From positions 62,001-126,000 of the forward strand of contig JADYZZ010000073.1 of the NCBI GenBank assembly GCA_020852865.1: a stretch of 64,000 bases of DNA, in the 5' to 3' direction. Both the position numbers and the translations under genes were made by a program. Shown here one piece after another: positions 31,401 through 41,141 of this stretch. Position 1 is the stretch's first letter; the number at the start of each line of letters is the position of its first letter. Under the pieces are notes generated by a model, which made no database searches, was not told the DNA's origin, and saw only the letters and a list, made by a program, of their open reading frames with translations. This stretch comes from Rubrivivax sp. (GTDB taxonomy: Bacteria; Pseudomonadota; Gammaproteobacteria; Burkholderiales; Burkholderiaceae_C).

Positions 31401-32004
31401 GGCTGAGCGCGAAGGCGTGCAGCCCCATGTCGAGGATGCCCTGCACGTCGCTCGGAAAGAACACCGGCAGCCCGCAGGCCTTGAAGATGTGGTCGCTCTG
31501 GTGCGCGGCGGTGCTGCTCTTGCTGATGTGGTCGTCGCCGGCGACGGCGATCACGCCGCCCAGGCGCGCGGTGCCGGCCATGTTGGCGTGCTTGAAGACG
31601 TCGCCGCAGCGGTCGACGCCCGGGCCCTTGCCGTACCAGATGCCGAAGACGCCGTCGAACTTCTTGCCCTGCGGGTACAGGTCGAGCTGCTGCGTGCCCC
31701 ACACCGCGGTGGCGGCGAGTTCCTCGTTGACGCCGGGCTGGAAGACGATGTCGTGCGCCTCGAGGTGCTTGCGCGCCGCCCACAGCGCCTGGTCGTAGCC
31801 GCCGAGCGGGCTGCCGCGGTAGCCGCTGACGAAGCCGCCGGTGCGCCGCCCGGCGGCGGCGTCGCGCTGCTGCTGCAGCATCGGCAGGCGCACCAGCGCC
31901 TGGATGCCGCTCATGAAGACACGGCCGCGCCCCAGGCTGTACTTGTCGTCGATCGTCGTGCTTTCCAGGGCCTTGCGGATGGACTCCGGCAGCGGGGCGT
32001 TCAT
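28423..32004 (-). CDS. Fused indolepyruvate:ferredoxin oxidoreductase
   Basis: 1,193 residues. It converts arylpyruvates (indolepyruvate, phenylpyruvate) to aryl-acetyl-CoA and reduces ferredoxin. Alpha and beta parts are fused, as is common in proteobacteria: ThDP-binding alpha region (SGYRGSPLGGYDQALWAAR, EELAATAVWGTQ, GDDHISKSSTAAHQSD), iron-sulfur motifs WFCSGCPHNTSTR and CEGCGDCSVQSNC, then the gamma-type domain (VVAGVGGTGVITLGQLLGMA) and a helical C-terminal region. GGAG nine bases before the ATG supports the start; the frame open beyond it is antisense to the diguanylate cyclase gene. A dedicated ferredoxin is not adjacent. Divergent from the GGDEF gene. Confidence 0.93.
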   Translation of the reverse strand: MNAPLPESIRKALESTTIDDKYSLGRGRVFMSGIQALVRLPMLQQQRDAAAGRRTGGFVSGYRGSPLGGYDQALWAARKHLEAHDIVFQPGVNEELAATAVWGTQQLDLYPQGKKFDGVFGIWYGKGPGVDRCGDVFKHANMAGTARLGGVIAVAGDDHISKSSTAAHQSDHIFKACGLPVFFPSDVQGILDMGLHAFALSRYAGLWTGMKTIQEIVESAASVQVDPERVHIVLPEDFAMPAGGVHIRWPDAPLEQEARLFDYKWYAALAYVRANRLNHNVIEGAHGGRDDRFGIIASGKAYNDTRQALADLGLDDAACRALGLRLHKVNVVWPLEATTTRAFAQGLQEILVVEEKRQVIEYQIKEELYNWRPDVRPQVLGKFDAPEAEASGGEWSRPNPGENWLLRAKADLTPAIIAQAIARRLGKLGVPTDIAARMQERLAAVEARERALAAIHVDTGERIPWFCSGCPHNTSTRVPEGSRALAGIGCHFMAVWMDRSTSTFSQMGGEGVAWVGQAPFSKDRHVFANLGDGTYFHSGLLAIRQAIAAGVNITYKVLYNDAVAMTGGQPVGERPEGHSVLQIQKSLVAEGVRRLVVVSDEPEKYAGVALEAGVTVHHRDELDRIQRALRETPGTTAIIYDQTCATEKRRRRKRGKMVDPARRVVINELVCEGCGDCSVQSNCLSVEPVETEFGRKRRINQNTCNKDFSCVRGFCPSFVTIEGGTLRKPGPEKAGSSEGLPPLPEPALPRSERAWGIVVAGVGGTGVITLGQLLGMAAHLEGKGVVTQDAGGLAQKGGSTWAHVQIAERPDAIHTTRVDTAQADLVIACDAIVGASKHTLALMQPGRTYVALNTHGTPTAAFVGNTEWRSPAGRCESVLRASLGEAGVGAFDAEAAAVALLGDSMYTNPLLLGYAWQQGRVPLTHAALMRSIELNGVQVERNKAAFEWGRRCAHDPDAVPALARTPQAPERVGQPTLDELVARRAEFLTGYQNAAYAARYRAFVERVRAAEAAVGGTALAEAVARGLFKLMAYKDEYEVARLHTAPEFGARIEAMFEGRAGEDYRIVHHLAPPLFAARDAEGHLVKRAYGAWMRPAMGVLAKLKGLRGTPFDPFGRSAERRGERELIGAYEASIDELLRTLAAGNHALAVEIARLPEEIRGYGHVKARHLEAARTKWAAAMQRWRAGAGAPAP

Positions 32005-32235
32005 CGGGGGCGTCTCCGTTGGGGCGGTGCGGGCGTGCGCGACTGCGACGCGGCCGCGGCCAGTGTAGGCAAAGGGGCGGCGGCGATTGTCGAGGCCGGG
32101 CGCGCCGCGCGAGCGCGGCCGGCGCGGAACCAGCGACGGCATGAGGGCCGGGCGCGCGGGCGCTGCGCCGGCGGGCCTGGCGCGCGCCTGCGCTACGCTT
32201 GCAGCCGCGCCCGCCGGGCGCGCGGCGCGCCAGCG

Positions 32236-33330
32236 ATGCGAAACCTGATCGACCTGCTGTTCACCACGGACGCCGTGCAGCGCCTGCGCCTGCAGCAGGC
32301 GGCGCTGGCGATGGGCGTGCTGGCGGCGGCCGTGCTCGTCATGCACTGGTTCGTCTGGATGGGCGTCGTGCGCGCGGCGCCGGTGGCCTGGTGGACGCTG
32401 CTCGCGCTCGGCGGCATGGTGGTGTTCTTCGTGCTGATCCGCAGCGGCTGGTCGCGGCGCTGGTCCGAGCCTTCGCTCATGCTGCCGCAGATGCTGTACG
32501 CGCTGGCCTGCTGCGTGCTCGCCTACGTGCTGCTGGGGCCGGCGCGCGGCGCCGTGTTCCCGATCGTGATGGTGATCCTGATGTTCGGCATGTTCATCGC
32601 CACGCCGCGCCAGATGCTCGGCGTGAGCGGCTTCGCGGTGCTGCTGTTCGGCGCCGCGATCGCGCTGGCGTCGTGGCGCCGGCCGGCCGCGTACCCGCCG
32701 GTCATCGAGTTCGGGCATTTCCTCATCGTCGCGACGATGGTGCCGGTGACGGCACTGCTCGCCGGGCGCGTGGCGCAGATGCGCCTGCGGCTGCGCACGC
32801 GGCGCGACGAACTGGCGCAGGCGCTCGAACGCATACGCCAGCTCGCCACGCGCGACGAACTCACAGGACTCGTGAACCGCCGCCACATGCAAGAAGCGAT
32901 GGCGCAGGAGCACCAGCGCTGCATCCGCTCGGGGCAGACCTTCTGCCTCGTCAAGCTCGACATCGACGCGTTCAAGGCCGTGAACGACGCGCACGGCCAG
33001 GCCGTCGGCGACGCCGTGCTGCGCGCGCTGGCGCAGGAGGCGCTGCGCCAGGTGCGCACCTGCGACTTCGTGGCGCGCTGGAGCGGCGAGGAGTTCGTCG
33101 TCATGCTGCCCGACACGCGCGCCGCCCTGGCACGCGCCCCGATGGAGCGGCTGATCGAGCGCCTGGCGGCCTTGCGCATCCTGCACGGCGCCGAAGCGGT
33201 GAGCGTCAGGCTCTCGGGCGGGCTGGCCGAGCACCACGCGGGCGAGTCGGTCGAGCAGACGCTCGAACGCGCCGCCGCCGCGCTCGATCTGGCCAAGGCG
33301 CAGGGCGGCGGCCGCATCCAGGCCGCGTGA
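32236..33330 (+). CDS. Membrane-bound diguanylate cyclase (GGDEF)
   Basis: 364 residues. Five or six hydrophobic segments fill residues about 20-185, then a short coiled linker and a GGDEF domain (about 205-360: RDELTGLVNRRHM, LVKLDIDAFKAVNDAHG). The active-site motif reads SGEEF, one residue off the GGDEF/GGEEF consensus; such variants can be active. An inhibitory site RTCD lies five residues before it, so product feedback is likely if the enzyme makes cyclic di-GMP. No EAL domain and no neighbouring cyclic di-GMP gene. It is divergent from the indolepyruvate oxidoreductase. Confidence 0.9.
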   Translation: MRNLIDLLFTTDAVQRLRLQQAALAMGVLAAAVLVMHWFVWMGVVRAAPVAWWTLLALGGMVVFFVLIRSGWSRRWSEPSLMLPQMLYALACCVLAYVLLGPARGAVFPIVMVILMFGMFIATPRQMLGVSGFAVLLFGAAIALASWRRPAAYPPVIEFGHFLIVATMVPVTALLAGRVAQMRLRLRTRRDELAQALERIRQLATRDELTGLVNRRHMQEAMAQEHQRCIRSGQTFCLVKLDIDAFKAVNDAHGQAVGDAVLRALAQEALRQVRTCDFVARWSGEEFVVMLPDTRAALARAPMERLIERLAALRILHGAEAVSVRLSGGLAEHHAGESVEQTLERAAAALDLAKAQGGGRIQAA

Positions 33331-33406
33331 AGCGCGGATTGCGGGGGGGCGCCGGCGGCGGGCCGGCGCGCTGCCGGCGCGGGCCGTACCGGCGCAGCCG
33401 CACCGA

Positions 33407-33781
33407 TCAGTGCAGCAGGCCGGGGAAGACCAGCTCGAACGCCGGAACCTCCGCCTCGAAGGATTGCGCGTCCTCGGTCATGCAGCAATAGGTGCCTTGC
33501 ATGCGGCCGTAGGGGGTGGCCAGCTGCGTCCAGCTCGTGTATTCGAACTCCTCGCCGGGCGCGAGCAGCGGCTGGTGCCCCACCACGGCCAGGCCGCGCA
33601 CCTCCTCGGTGCGCCCTTCGGCGTCGGTGATCGTCCAGCGGCGCGCCACGAGCTGGGCGGTGATGTCGCCGCTGTTCTTCACCGTCACCGTGTAGGCAAA
33701 GGCGTAGGGGCCTTCGGGGTGGCGGCTGCGCTCCGGCAGGAACTCGACGCGTACCTGGCAACTGAACTTCGGCTGGGCCAC
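33407..33781 (-). CDS. apaG: ApaG protein
   Basis: 124 residues, the full normal length. Single fibronectin-III-like domain with the family signatures YAFAYTVTVKNSG, ITDAEGRTEEVRG, VVGHQPLLAPGEEFEYTS and RMQGTYCCMTEDAQSF. ApaG is linked to Mg2+/Co2+ handling and diadenosine tetraphosphate control in enterobacteria; its biochemistry is unsettled. It is divergent from rpe with about 110 bases between, an arrangement I recall in other Burkholderiales. Confidence 0.94.
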   Translation of the reverse strand: MAQPKFSCQVRVEFLPERSRHPEGPYAFAYTVTVKNSGDITAQLVARRWTITDAEGRTEEVRGLAVVGHQPLLAPGEEFEYTSWTQLATPYGRMQGTYCCMTEDAQSFEAEVPAFELVFPGLLH

Positions 33782-33892
33782 GCGCCGATTCTAGGCAGGC
33801 GGGGCGGCCCGCGGCGGCCTCGGGGACAGCCTTGTGGCCTCTGGCGGCGGCTTCCGGATTGCCGTGCCGCCGACCTTTCCTAGAATGGCCTG

Positions 33893-34558
33893 ATGAGCAC
33901 CGCACGCTACCGCATCGCGCCCAGCGTCCTGTCGGCCGACTTCGCGCGGCTCGCCGAGGAGGTGCGCGCCGTCGTCGACGCCGGCGCCGACTGGATCCAC
34001 TTCGACGTGATGGACAACCATTACGTGCCGAATCTGACGTTCGGACCGATGGTGTGCCAGGCGCTGCGCCGCCACACGCAGGCGCCGATCGACGTGCACC
34101 TGATGGTGCAGCCGGTGGACGCGCTGGCGCTCGCCTTCTGCCAGGCCGGTGCCGACCTGGTGAGTTTTCACCCCGACGCCAGCACGCATGTCGACCGCAC
34201 GCTGCAGCTCGTCCGCGCAGAAGGCAAGCAGACCGGGCTCGTGTTCAACCCGGCCGCGCCGCTGGACCTGCTCGAGTGGGTGATCGACAAGGTCGACCTG
34301 GTGCTCGTGATGAGCGTCAACCCCGGCTTCGGCGGCCAGTCGTTCATCGACTCGGCGCTGCGCAAGGTCGAGCGCGCGCGCCGCATCATCGAAGCGAGCG
34401 GGCGCGACATCCGCCTCGAGGTCGACGGCGGCATCAAGGTCGACAACATCCGCCGCGTCGCCGACGCCGGCGCCGACACCTTCGTCGCCGGCAGCGCGAT
34501 CTTCGGCCAGCCCGACTACAAGGCCGTCATCGACGCGATGCGCCGCGCGCTGGCCTGA
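33893..34558 (+). CDS. rpe: Ribulose-phosphate 3-epimerase
   Basis: 221 residues, standard length. Interconverts ribulose 5-phosphate and xylulose 5-phosphate in the pentose phosphate and Calvin pathways. TIM barrel with [13 protein letters not shown], the metal/substrate histidine in [38 protein letters not shown] and the phosphate-binding [11 protein letters not shown] and [13 protein letters not shown]-poor upstream region with CCTAGAATGGCC holding a possible -10 (TAGAAT) about 15 bases before the ATG. Converges on livF. Confidence 0.96.
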   Translation: MSTARYRIAPSVLSADFARLAEEVRAVVDAGADWIHFDVMDNHYVPNLTFGPMVCQALRRHTQAPIDVHLMVQPVDALALAFCQAGADLVSFHPDASTHVDRTLQLVRAEGKQTGLVFNPAAPLDLLEWVIDKVDLVLVMSVNPGFGGQSFIDSALRKVERARRIIEASGRDIRLEVDGGIKVDNIRRVADAGADTFVAGSAIFGQPDYKAVIDAMRRALA

Positions 34559-34587
34559 GCCTTTCTTCGGCGCCTGCCGCCGCGGGC

Positions 34588-35292
<705 letters not shown>

Positions 35293-35300
35293 CGCGCGGG

Positions 35301-36059
35301 TCAGTGCGGCGCGGCAGCGCTGCCCAGGTAGCTGCGCAGCACGCGGGGGTCGGAAGTCACCTGCTGCGGCGTGCCCGAGGCGATGATCTCGCCGTGGTGC
35401 AGCACGTACACGCGCTGCGCGAGCGCCATCACGGCGCGCATCACATGCTCGATCAGCAAGATGGTGACGCCGCGCTCGGCATTGAGGCGCCGGAAGGCGG
35501 CCACCATGCGGTCGGTCTCGGTCGGACGCAGGCCGGCCATCACCTCGTCGAGCAGCAGCAGCTCGGGCTCGCTGGCCAGCGCGCGCGCGACCTCGAGCCG
35601 CTTGCCCGCGGGCAGCGTCAGCGTCGACGCCGGCCGATGGCGCTCGGGCCACATGTCGAGCACGCGCAGCGCGCGCTCGGCGCGCTCGCGTGCGAGCGCA
35701 CGGTCGGCGGTGCCGCGAAAGCCGCCCACCATCGTGTTCTCGAGCACAGTCATGTCGGCGAACGGCCTGACGATCTGGAAGGTGCGGCCGATTCCCGCGG
35801 CACACACGCGGTCGGCGCGCTGCCCGGCGATCTCGACGCCGCGCAGGCGGATGCTGCCGGCGTCGGGGGCCAGCGCGCCGGCCACGAGGTTGAACAGCGT
35901 CGTCTTGCCCGCGCCGTTGGGGCCGATCAGCGCGACGATCTCGCCGCGCATGACGGTGAGCGACGCATCGGCAACCGCCCGCAGCCCGCGAAAGCTCTTG
36001 CACAGGCCGCTCACGGCGAGCAGCGGCGCTGCGGCCGCCGCGCGCTCAGGCGGCGTCAT
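35301..36059 (-). CDS. livG: ABC transporter ATPase, LivG type
   Basis: 252 residues. Walker A IGPNGAGKTTLFN, GIGRTFQIVRPFADMTVLEN (LivG-type), Walker B LLLLDEVMAGLRPTE and the H-loop LLIEHVMRAVM. The signature motif reads LTLPAGKRLEVARAL, the form usual in LivG where the canonical LSGG is replaced. Its start overlaps the end of livM by 14 bases, so the genes are translationally linked. Confidence 0.93.
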   Translation of the reverse strand: MTPPERAAAAAPLLAVSGLCKSFRGLRAVADASLTVMRGEIVALIGPNGAGKTTLFNLVAGALAPDAGSIRLRGVEIAGQRADRVCAAGIGRTFQIVRPFADMTVLENTMVGGFRGTADRALARERAERALRVLDMWPERHRPASTLTLPAGKRLEVARALASEPELLLLDEVMAGLRPTETDRMVAAFRRLNAERGVTILLIEHVMRAVMALAQRVYVLHHGEIIASGTPQQVTSDPRVLRSYLGSAAAPH

Positions 36060-37041
36060 CGTCGCCCCCGTCCTCGCGCCTGAACCCGAGCCGGCGCGCG
36101 ATCGCCGGCCAGATGCCGCCGGGCATGAACATGATCGCCAGCGCGAGCGCCACGCCGTAGAGGATCTGCTTGACGCCGGGCACCTCGTGGCCGGACAGGG
36201 TGAGCAACTGGCTGATGCCTTCGGACAGGGCCGTGAGCACCGCGGCGCCGAGCACCGGCCCGAACAATGTGCCGATGCCGCCGATGATCGGCGCGAGGAT
36301 GATCTCGATCGAGCGGCTGATGTGGAAGATCTGCTCGGGGAACAGGTTGTTGTAGTAGAAGGCGAAGAACACGCCCGCCAGCGCCGTGAGCGCGGCCGAG
36401 ATCTGCAGCGCGTAGAGCTTGTAGCGCAGGACCGCGACGCCGGCGGCGCGCGCGGCCTCCTCGTTGTCGCGGATGGCGCGGAAGTAAAAGCCCGCGCGTC
36501 CGCGCAGTAGCCACGCCGACAGCGCGAACGCCAGCGCCGCCAGCGCGAGCGCGAGGTAGTAGAACAGCGCCGGGTGGCCGCGCAGGTTGAGCAGGTCGAC
36601 ATGGTCTTGCTGCGTCACGCGCAGGAAGAAGCCGCCCGAGCCGCCGACCCAGCCGAAATGCTCGAAGCCGATGCGCGTGAACTCGGCGAAGGCGATCGTC
36701 AGCAGCGCGAAGTAGGTGCCGCCGATGCCGAAGCGAAACGCCAGCCAGCCCATGAACGAGGCCGCCGCCACGCACACCGCCATCGCCGCCAGCATGCCCA
36801 GCCAGGGCACGACGCCGAAATGCTGGTACAGCGCCGCCGCCGTGTACGCCCCCAGGCCGACGAACAGCGCGTGGCCCAGCGAAAGCTGCCCGCACAGGCC
36901 CATAAGCACGTTCCACGCCTGGCCGACGAAGGCGAAGTACAGGATCAGGATCATGACCGACAGCAAGTAGCGGTCGAGCACCAGCGGCAGCGCCAGCAGC
37001 ACGGCCAGCAGCGCCGCCAGCGCCAGGCAGTTGCGCTTCAT
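36046..37041 (-). CDS. livM: ABC transporter permease, LivM type
   Basis: 331 residues with about ten hydrophobic segments. Landmarks of LivM are GLCGQLSLGHALFVGLGAYT, the FRFGIGGTYFALLTIAFAE stretch, and the coupling loop FRAIRDNEEAARAAGVAV, then IIGGIGTLFGPVLGAAVL. With LivH it forms the membrane channel. The ATG at 37041 overlaps the livH stop by four bases. The C-terminal tail is unusually acidic (REDGGDDDAA). Confidence 0.93.
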   Translation of the reverse strand: MKRNCLALAALLAVLLALPLVLDRYLLSVMILILYFAFVGQAWNVLMGLCGQLSLGHALFVGLGAYTAAALYQHFGVVPWLGMLAAMAVCVAAASFMGWLAFRFGIGGTYFALLTIAFAEFTRIGFEHFGWVGGSGGFFLRVTQQDHVDLLNLRGHPALFYYLALALAALAFALSAWLLRGRAGFYFRAIRDNEEAARAAGVAVLRYKLYALQISAALTALAGVFFAFYYNNLFPEQIFHISRSIEIILAPIIGGIGTLFGPVLGAAVLTALSEGISQLLTLSGHEVPGVKQILYGVALALAIMFMPGGIWPAIARRLGFRREDGGDDDAA

Positions 37042-37904
37042 CGCGCCCTGAACAGGCCCTGCGGCCGCAGCACGAGCACGACGATCAGCAGCGCGAACGA
37101 CAGCATGCTCTTGGCCGAGGGCGTGAACAGCAGCCCGGCCACCGACTCGGAGACGCCGATCAGCACGCCGCCGGCGAGCGCGCCGATCATCGAACCCAGG
37201 CCGCCGATGATGACGATGACGAAGGCCAGCAGCGTGTAGGCCGGCCCGAGCCCGGGCGTGACGTCGACCAGCAGCGACATCAGGCAGCCGGCAACGCCCA
37301 CGCAGGCCACGCCCAGCCCGAAGGTGAGCGCGTACAGGTGCCGCACGTTCAGGCCCACCACCTGCGCGCCGAGCAGGTTGTCGGCGCAGGCGCGGATGGC
37401 CTTGCCGAACGCGGTCCAGCGGAAGATCGCGAACAGCAGCGCGCAGGCTGCGAGCGCGACCGCGGCGCAGATGACCCGCACCTTGTCGACGAGCAGCGGG
37501 CCGAGCTGGTACGAGTCGAGCGCGTAGTCGACCTGGACCGCGCGCGCATCCGGCCCGAACGCCACCAGCAGCGCGTTCACCAGCACCAGCGCGACGGCCA
37601 GCAGCAAGATGAACTGAGCGTGCTCGGGCCGGCCGATGAAGGGGTTGATCAGCACGCGCTGCAGCGCGTAGCCCAGGCCGAAGAAGGCGAGCGCCGCCGG
37701 CACCAGCAGCCACAGCGGGTCGACACCGGCCAGAGCGAACGCGAACACCGCCGCGTACATCGCCACCGCCATCAGCTCGCCGTGTGCGAAGTTGACGATG
37801 CGCACGACGCCGTAGATGACCGACAGCCCCAGCGCCATCAGCCCGTAGACCAGGCCGGTGAGCAGGCCGCTCAGCACGATGTTGGCGATGGCTTCGACGG
37901 GCAA
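37038..37904 (-). CDS. livH: ABC transporter permease, LivH type
   Basis: 288 residues, normal LivH length. The family start IVLSGLLTGLVYGLMALGLS, VNFAHGELMAVAMY, the coupling loop FGKAIRACADNLLGAQVVGL and FVIVIIGGLGSMIGALAGG are present. It pairs with LivM. The binding-protein gene lies 100 bases upstream on the same strand, a gap that can hold a stabilising hairpin separating high binding-protein expression from the membrane subunits. Confidence 0.93.
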   Translation of the reverse strand: MPVEAIANIVLSGLLTGLVYGLMALGLSVIYGVVRIVNFAHGELMAVAMYAAVFAFALAGVDPLWLLVPAALAFFGLGYALQRVLINPFIGRPEHAQFILLLAVALVLVNALLVAFGPDARAVQVDYALDSYQLGPLLVDKVRVICAAVALAACALLFAIFRWTAFGKAIRACADNLLGAQVVGLNVRHLYALTFGLGVACVGVAGCLMSLLVDVTPGLGPAYTLLAFVIVIIGGLGSMIGALAGGVLIGVSESVAGLLFTPSAKSMLSFALLIVVLVLRPQGLFRAR

Positions 37905-38004
37905 GCCGGCGGCTCCTGTGGGTGCGGTCGAGAAGTCGAATCGCCGCTGCCGGCGGCGCGGCGGCGCGGCGGCGCGCAGGCGTGCCCCGCGCCGGGCCGC
38001 GATC

Positions 38005-39246
38005 CTAGCCGCGTTGCGCCCAGCCCGGCACCGGGAACACCGGCGTCGTCTGCGCCGCCTCCTTGGGCAGCACGACCATCGGCTGGCCGTTGCGGTTCTG
38101 GATGCAGGCCGAGGCGATATGCGTGTTCTGGCCCTTGGCGTCGAAGGCGATCGGGCCGCCGATCATCATGTGCTCGGCGATGTTGGTCTGGCGCAGCGCG
38201 TTGGCCAGCGCCGTGCCGTCGGTGCTGCCCGCGCGCTTGAAGGCGTCGGCGGCGATCATCATGGCCTCGAAGGTGAAGCCCACGTTGAGGGCGTGGAACA
38301 TCAGCTTCTCCTGCGGGAACTGCTTGGCGAACTGGGCCTCGACGCGCTTGCTGAGGGGCGCGTTCGGGTTGTACCAGGGCACGTTGGAGATGCAGTAGTC
38401 GGAGTACTTGTTGCCCAGCGCCTTGTAGAACTGCGCTTCGTACATGCCGGGCGAACCCGGGCTGAGGATGGCCTGCGGCGACCAGCGCTGCTTGACCAGC
38501 TCGCGTACCAGCAGGACGGCGTCGTTGAGCCGGCTCACCAGCAAGATGAAGTCGGCGTTGGTCGCCTTGGCCTTGGTCACCTCGACCGACAGGTCGCGCG
38601 CGTCGCGGTCGTAGGCGATCGTCTCGACGATCTTGAACGGCAGGTAGTTGAGCGTCGGCAGGATCGCGGCGATGCCCTTGGCCATCGAGACGCCGAAGGT
38701 GTCGTTGACGTGCATGAACACGGCCGTGCGCGGCGCGGCGTGCGTGGCCTGAAAGACGTCGCGCGTCAGCGCCAGGCCGTTGCGGATGAGCTCGGCGGCG
38801 CTGGTGAAGTTGCGGAACGTGTACTTGTAGCCCTGCTCGGTGAGCTGGGGCGCGGCCGCGATGTTCACCACCAGCGGCACCTTGCGCTGCTCGGCCACCT
38901 GGGCGATGGCCACGGTCGGCCCCGAGTCGAAGGCGCCCATCAGCACCTGCGCGCCTTCGTTGACGAGCTTCTCGGCACGCGAGCGCGCGACGTCGACGTT
39001 GGACTCGATGTCGGCGTTCATCAGCTCGACCTCGACGCCGTACATCTCGCGCAGCAGCGCCGGCGCGATGTCGGCGCCGCGCTGGCACGACTGGCCGATG
39101 AAGGCCAGCGCTCCCGAGCGCGGCAGCAGCACGCCGACCCGCAGCTTGTTGCCCTGGGCGCGCACGAGCGCCGGCGCGCCCAGCGCGGCGGCGCCGGCGG
39201 CGAGTGCGCCCAGGTGGTTGAATCGGCGGCGGCTGAGCGGGTTCAT
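38005..39246 (-). CDS. livK: ABC transporter substrate-binding protein, LivK/family 6 type
   Basis: 413 residues. The N-terminus reads SRRRFNHLGALAAGAAALG followed by APALVRAQG, which looks like a twin-arginine signal, common for this group in Burkholderiales. The mature part is a Leu/Ile/Val-binding fold (LRVGVLLPRSGALAFIGQ, ADIESNVDVARSRAEKLV, GAFDSGPTVAIAQVAEQ, FVLPGSP-like ILSPGSPGMYEAQF). With an acyl-CoA ligase gene directly upstream, the ligand is more likely an aromatic or aliphatic acid than a branched-chain amino acid; that is an inference from context. Confidence 0.9.
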   Translation of the reverse strand: MNPLSRRRFNHLGALAAGAAALGAPALVRAQGNKLRVGVLLPRSGALAFIGQSCQRGADIAPALLREMYGVEVELMNADIESNVDVARSRAEKLVNEGAQVLMGAFDSGPTVAIAQVAEQRKVPLVVNIAAAPQLTEQGYKYTFRNFTSAAELIRNGLALTRDVFQATHAAPRTAVFMHVNDTFGVSMAKGIAAILPTLNYLPFKIVETIAYDRDARDLSVEVTKAKATNADFILLVSRLNDAVLLVRELVKQRWSPQAILSPGSPGMYEAQFYKALGNKYSDYCISNVPWYNPNAPLSKRVEAQFAKQFPQEKLMFHALNVGFTFEAMMIAADAFKRAGSTDGTALANALRQTNIAEHMMIGGPIAFDAKGQNTHIASACIQNRNGQPMVVLPKEAAQTTPVFPVPGWAQRG

Positions 39247-39340
39247 CGAGGATCTCCTGGCTGCGAGGTTCGGGAGCGAAACGGTTGCCGGCCGGATGCC
39301 CGGCCGCGGCACCCGCGGCGGCGTGGCCGGCGCGCGGGGC

Positions 39341-40873
39341 TCATGCTCTTGCGCACGCCGCGGCCCCGGCGGCCTGCTCGCGCAGCACGCGCTTGAGGAT
39401 CTTGCCGGTGGCGCTCTTGGGCAGTTCGGCGACGATGTCCACGCGCGCGGGCACCTTGTAGGCGGCGATGTTCGCACGGCAATAGGCGATCACCTCGGCG
39501 GCGTCGACGGCGCTGCCCGAACGCGGCACGACGGCGGCCACCACCTGCTCGCCGCGCTCGGGGTCGGGCGCGCCGTAGACCGCGACCTCCTGCACGCCCG
39601 GCAGCCTGTACAGGTACTGCTCGAGCTCGGCCGGCCAGACCTTGAAGCCGGCGACGTTGATCATGTCCTTGACGCGGTCGACGATGTACACGTAGCCGTC
39701 GTCGTCCATGCGCCCGATGTCGCCCGAATGCAGCCAGCCGCCGCGCAGCGCCTGCGCGCTGTCGTCGGGGCGGCGCCAGTAGCCCTGCATCACCCCGGGG
39801 CCGCGGATCACGATCTCGCCCCACTGGCCGCGCGGCAGCTCGCGCTCGGCCTCGTCGAAGATGGCGAGCTCGAAGCCCTCGATCGCCCGCCCCACCGAGC
39901 CGAAGCGGTGCTCGACCCGATCGTTGTAGCAGGCGAAGGGCGAGCATTCGGTCAGGCCATAGCCTTCGTAGACGCGGCGGCCGAAGCGCTCGGTCCAGCG
40001 CCGCGAGATCTCCTCGGGCATCGTCGCCGCGGCCGACATCTCGTAGCGGATCGACGACAGGTCGTACCGCCCGAGATCCATCGCAAGCAGCCCGATGAAG
40101 ATCGTCGGCACGCCGAAGAACATCGTGATGCGCTCGCGCCCGACGGCCTCGAGCACCTGCTCGGGCACGTAGCGGCGGAACAGCGCGAGCGTCGCGCCCG
40201 CGTGCACGGCTGCGTTCATGATGTAGTTCTGGCCGTAGACGTGGAACAGCGGCAGGAACGCCGCCAGCCTGTCGTCCGGCCGATAGCCCGAGCAGCGGGC
40301 GGCCGAGGCGATGTTGCTCGCGATGTTCGACTGCGTGAGCGTCACGCCCTTCGGGAACCCGGTCGTGCCCGACGAATACAGCAGCGCGGCCGGCGTCTCG
40401 GGCGCGCAATCGACGCCGGCGAAGGACGGCTCGAAGCCGGCGCTCCAGGCCTCGAGCCGGGCACCGCCGGCCGGCGCCTCGCCTTCACAGACGACCACCT
40501 GCTCGAGCGCCGGCGTGCGCCCGCCGCGCACCGGCGGCACGAACGGCACCAGCTCGGCGACCGTGAACACCACCCGGGCGCCAGAATCGGCGAGCAGGAA
40601 CTCGACTTCGGCGCTGCGGAACACGGCGTTGATCGAAACCGTGATCGCGCCGAGCTTCTGTGCCGCGTAATAGGCGACGAGGTATGCGGGGATGTTGGGC
40701 AGGTACAGCGCGACGCGGTCGCCGGCGGCGATGCCCCGCGTGCGCAGCCCCTGCGCCAGGCGCGAGGCCGCGGCATCGAGCTCGGCATAGCTGAGCCGAC
40801 GGCCTTCGAAGAGGACGGCCGCATGGGCCGGCCGCTCGGCCGCGTGTCGTTCGAGATCGGATGCCAGGTTCAC
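39341..40873 (-). CDS. AMP-forming acyl-CoA ligase
   Basis: 510 residues from GTG at 40873. Adenylate-forming ligase that activates a carboxylic acid to its CoA thioester with ATP. Motifs: P-loop YSSGTTGFPKGVTLT, YGLTECSPFACYN, GEIVIRGPGVMQGYW, GWLHSGDIGRMDDDG, the hinge VDRVKDMINVAGFKVWP and catalytic lysine in PKSATGKILKR. Substrate is not readable from sequence; length and motifs fit fatty-acid or aryl-acid ligases. It is the first gene of the Liv-type transport operon (94 bases before livK), suggesting import followed by trapping as CoA ester. The start is uncertain because the ribosome-binding site is weak. Confidence 0.87.
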   Translation of the reverse strand: MNLASDLERHAAERPAHAAVLFEGRRLSYAELDAAASRLAQGLRTRGIAAGDRVALYLPNIPAYLVAYYAAQKLGAITVSINAVFRSAEVEFLLADSGARVVFTVAELVPFVPPVRGGRTPALEQVVVCEGEAPAGGARLEAWSAGFEPSFAGVDCAPETPAALLYSSGTTGFPKGVTLTQSNIASNIASAARCSGYRPDDRLAAFLPLFHVYGQNYIMNAAVHAGATLALFRRYVPEQVLEAVGRERITMFFGVPTIFIGLLAMDLGRYDLSSIRYEMSAAATMPEEISRRWTERFGRRVYEGYGLTECSPFACYNDRVEHRFGSVGRAIEGFELAIFDEAERELPRGQWGEIVIRGPGVMQGYWRRPDDSAQALRGGWLHSGDIGRMDDDGYVYIVDRVKDMINVAGFKVWPAELEQYLYRLPGVQEVAVYGAPDPERGEQVVAAVVPRSGSAVDAAEVIAYCRANIAAYKVPARVDIVAELPKSATGKILKRVLREQAAGAAACARA

Positions 40874-41141
40874 CGCTTTGCCCCAGTCGGAGGTTATATG
40901 CAGCCTCGCCGCCAGGCGTAATGCTGGGCAACCCGAACGCGGCCGGGCCGCGGCGCGGCGCATGCGCGGTCCCCTTTGACCGCTGCCCGGCGCGGCACTG
41001 CCCGCACCCGGGGGCGGTTCAGCGCGCCCGGCGGGTTTCGATGTGCTGCATCACCAGCGCATGCAGCGTTTCGCGCTCGATCGCCGCCGGCAGATGGCCG
41101 CCGCGTTCGAAGCCGCCGCCGCCGCTGCCGTGCACGACCGG

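Noticed and set aside
28498..33330. Plus-strand open frame of about 1,600 codons across the indolepyruvate oxidoreductase and GGDEF genes
   Set aside because: Only its last part is the GGDEF gene; the rest is antisense to a clear oxidoreductase and is Arg/Ala/His-rich, as expected for a shadow frame in GC-rich DNA.
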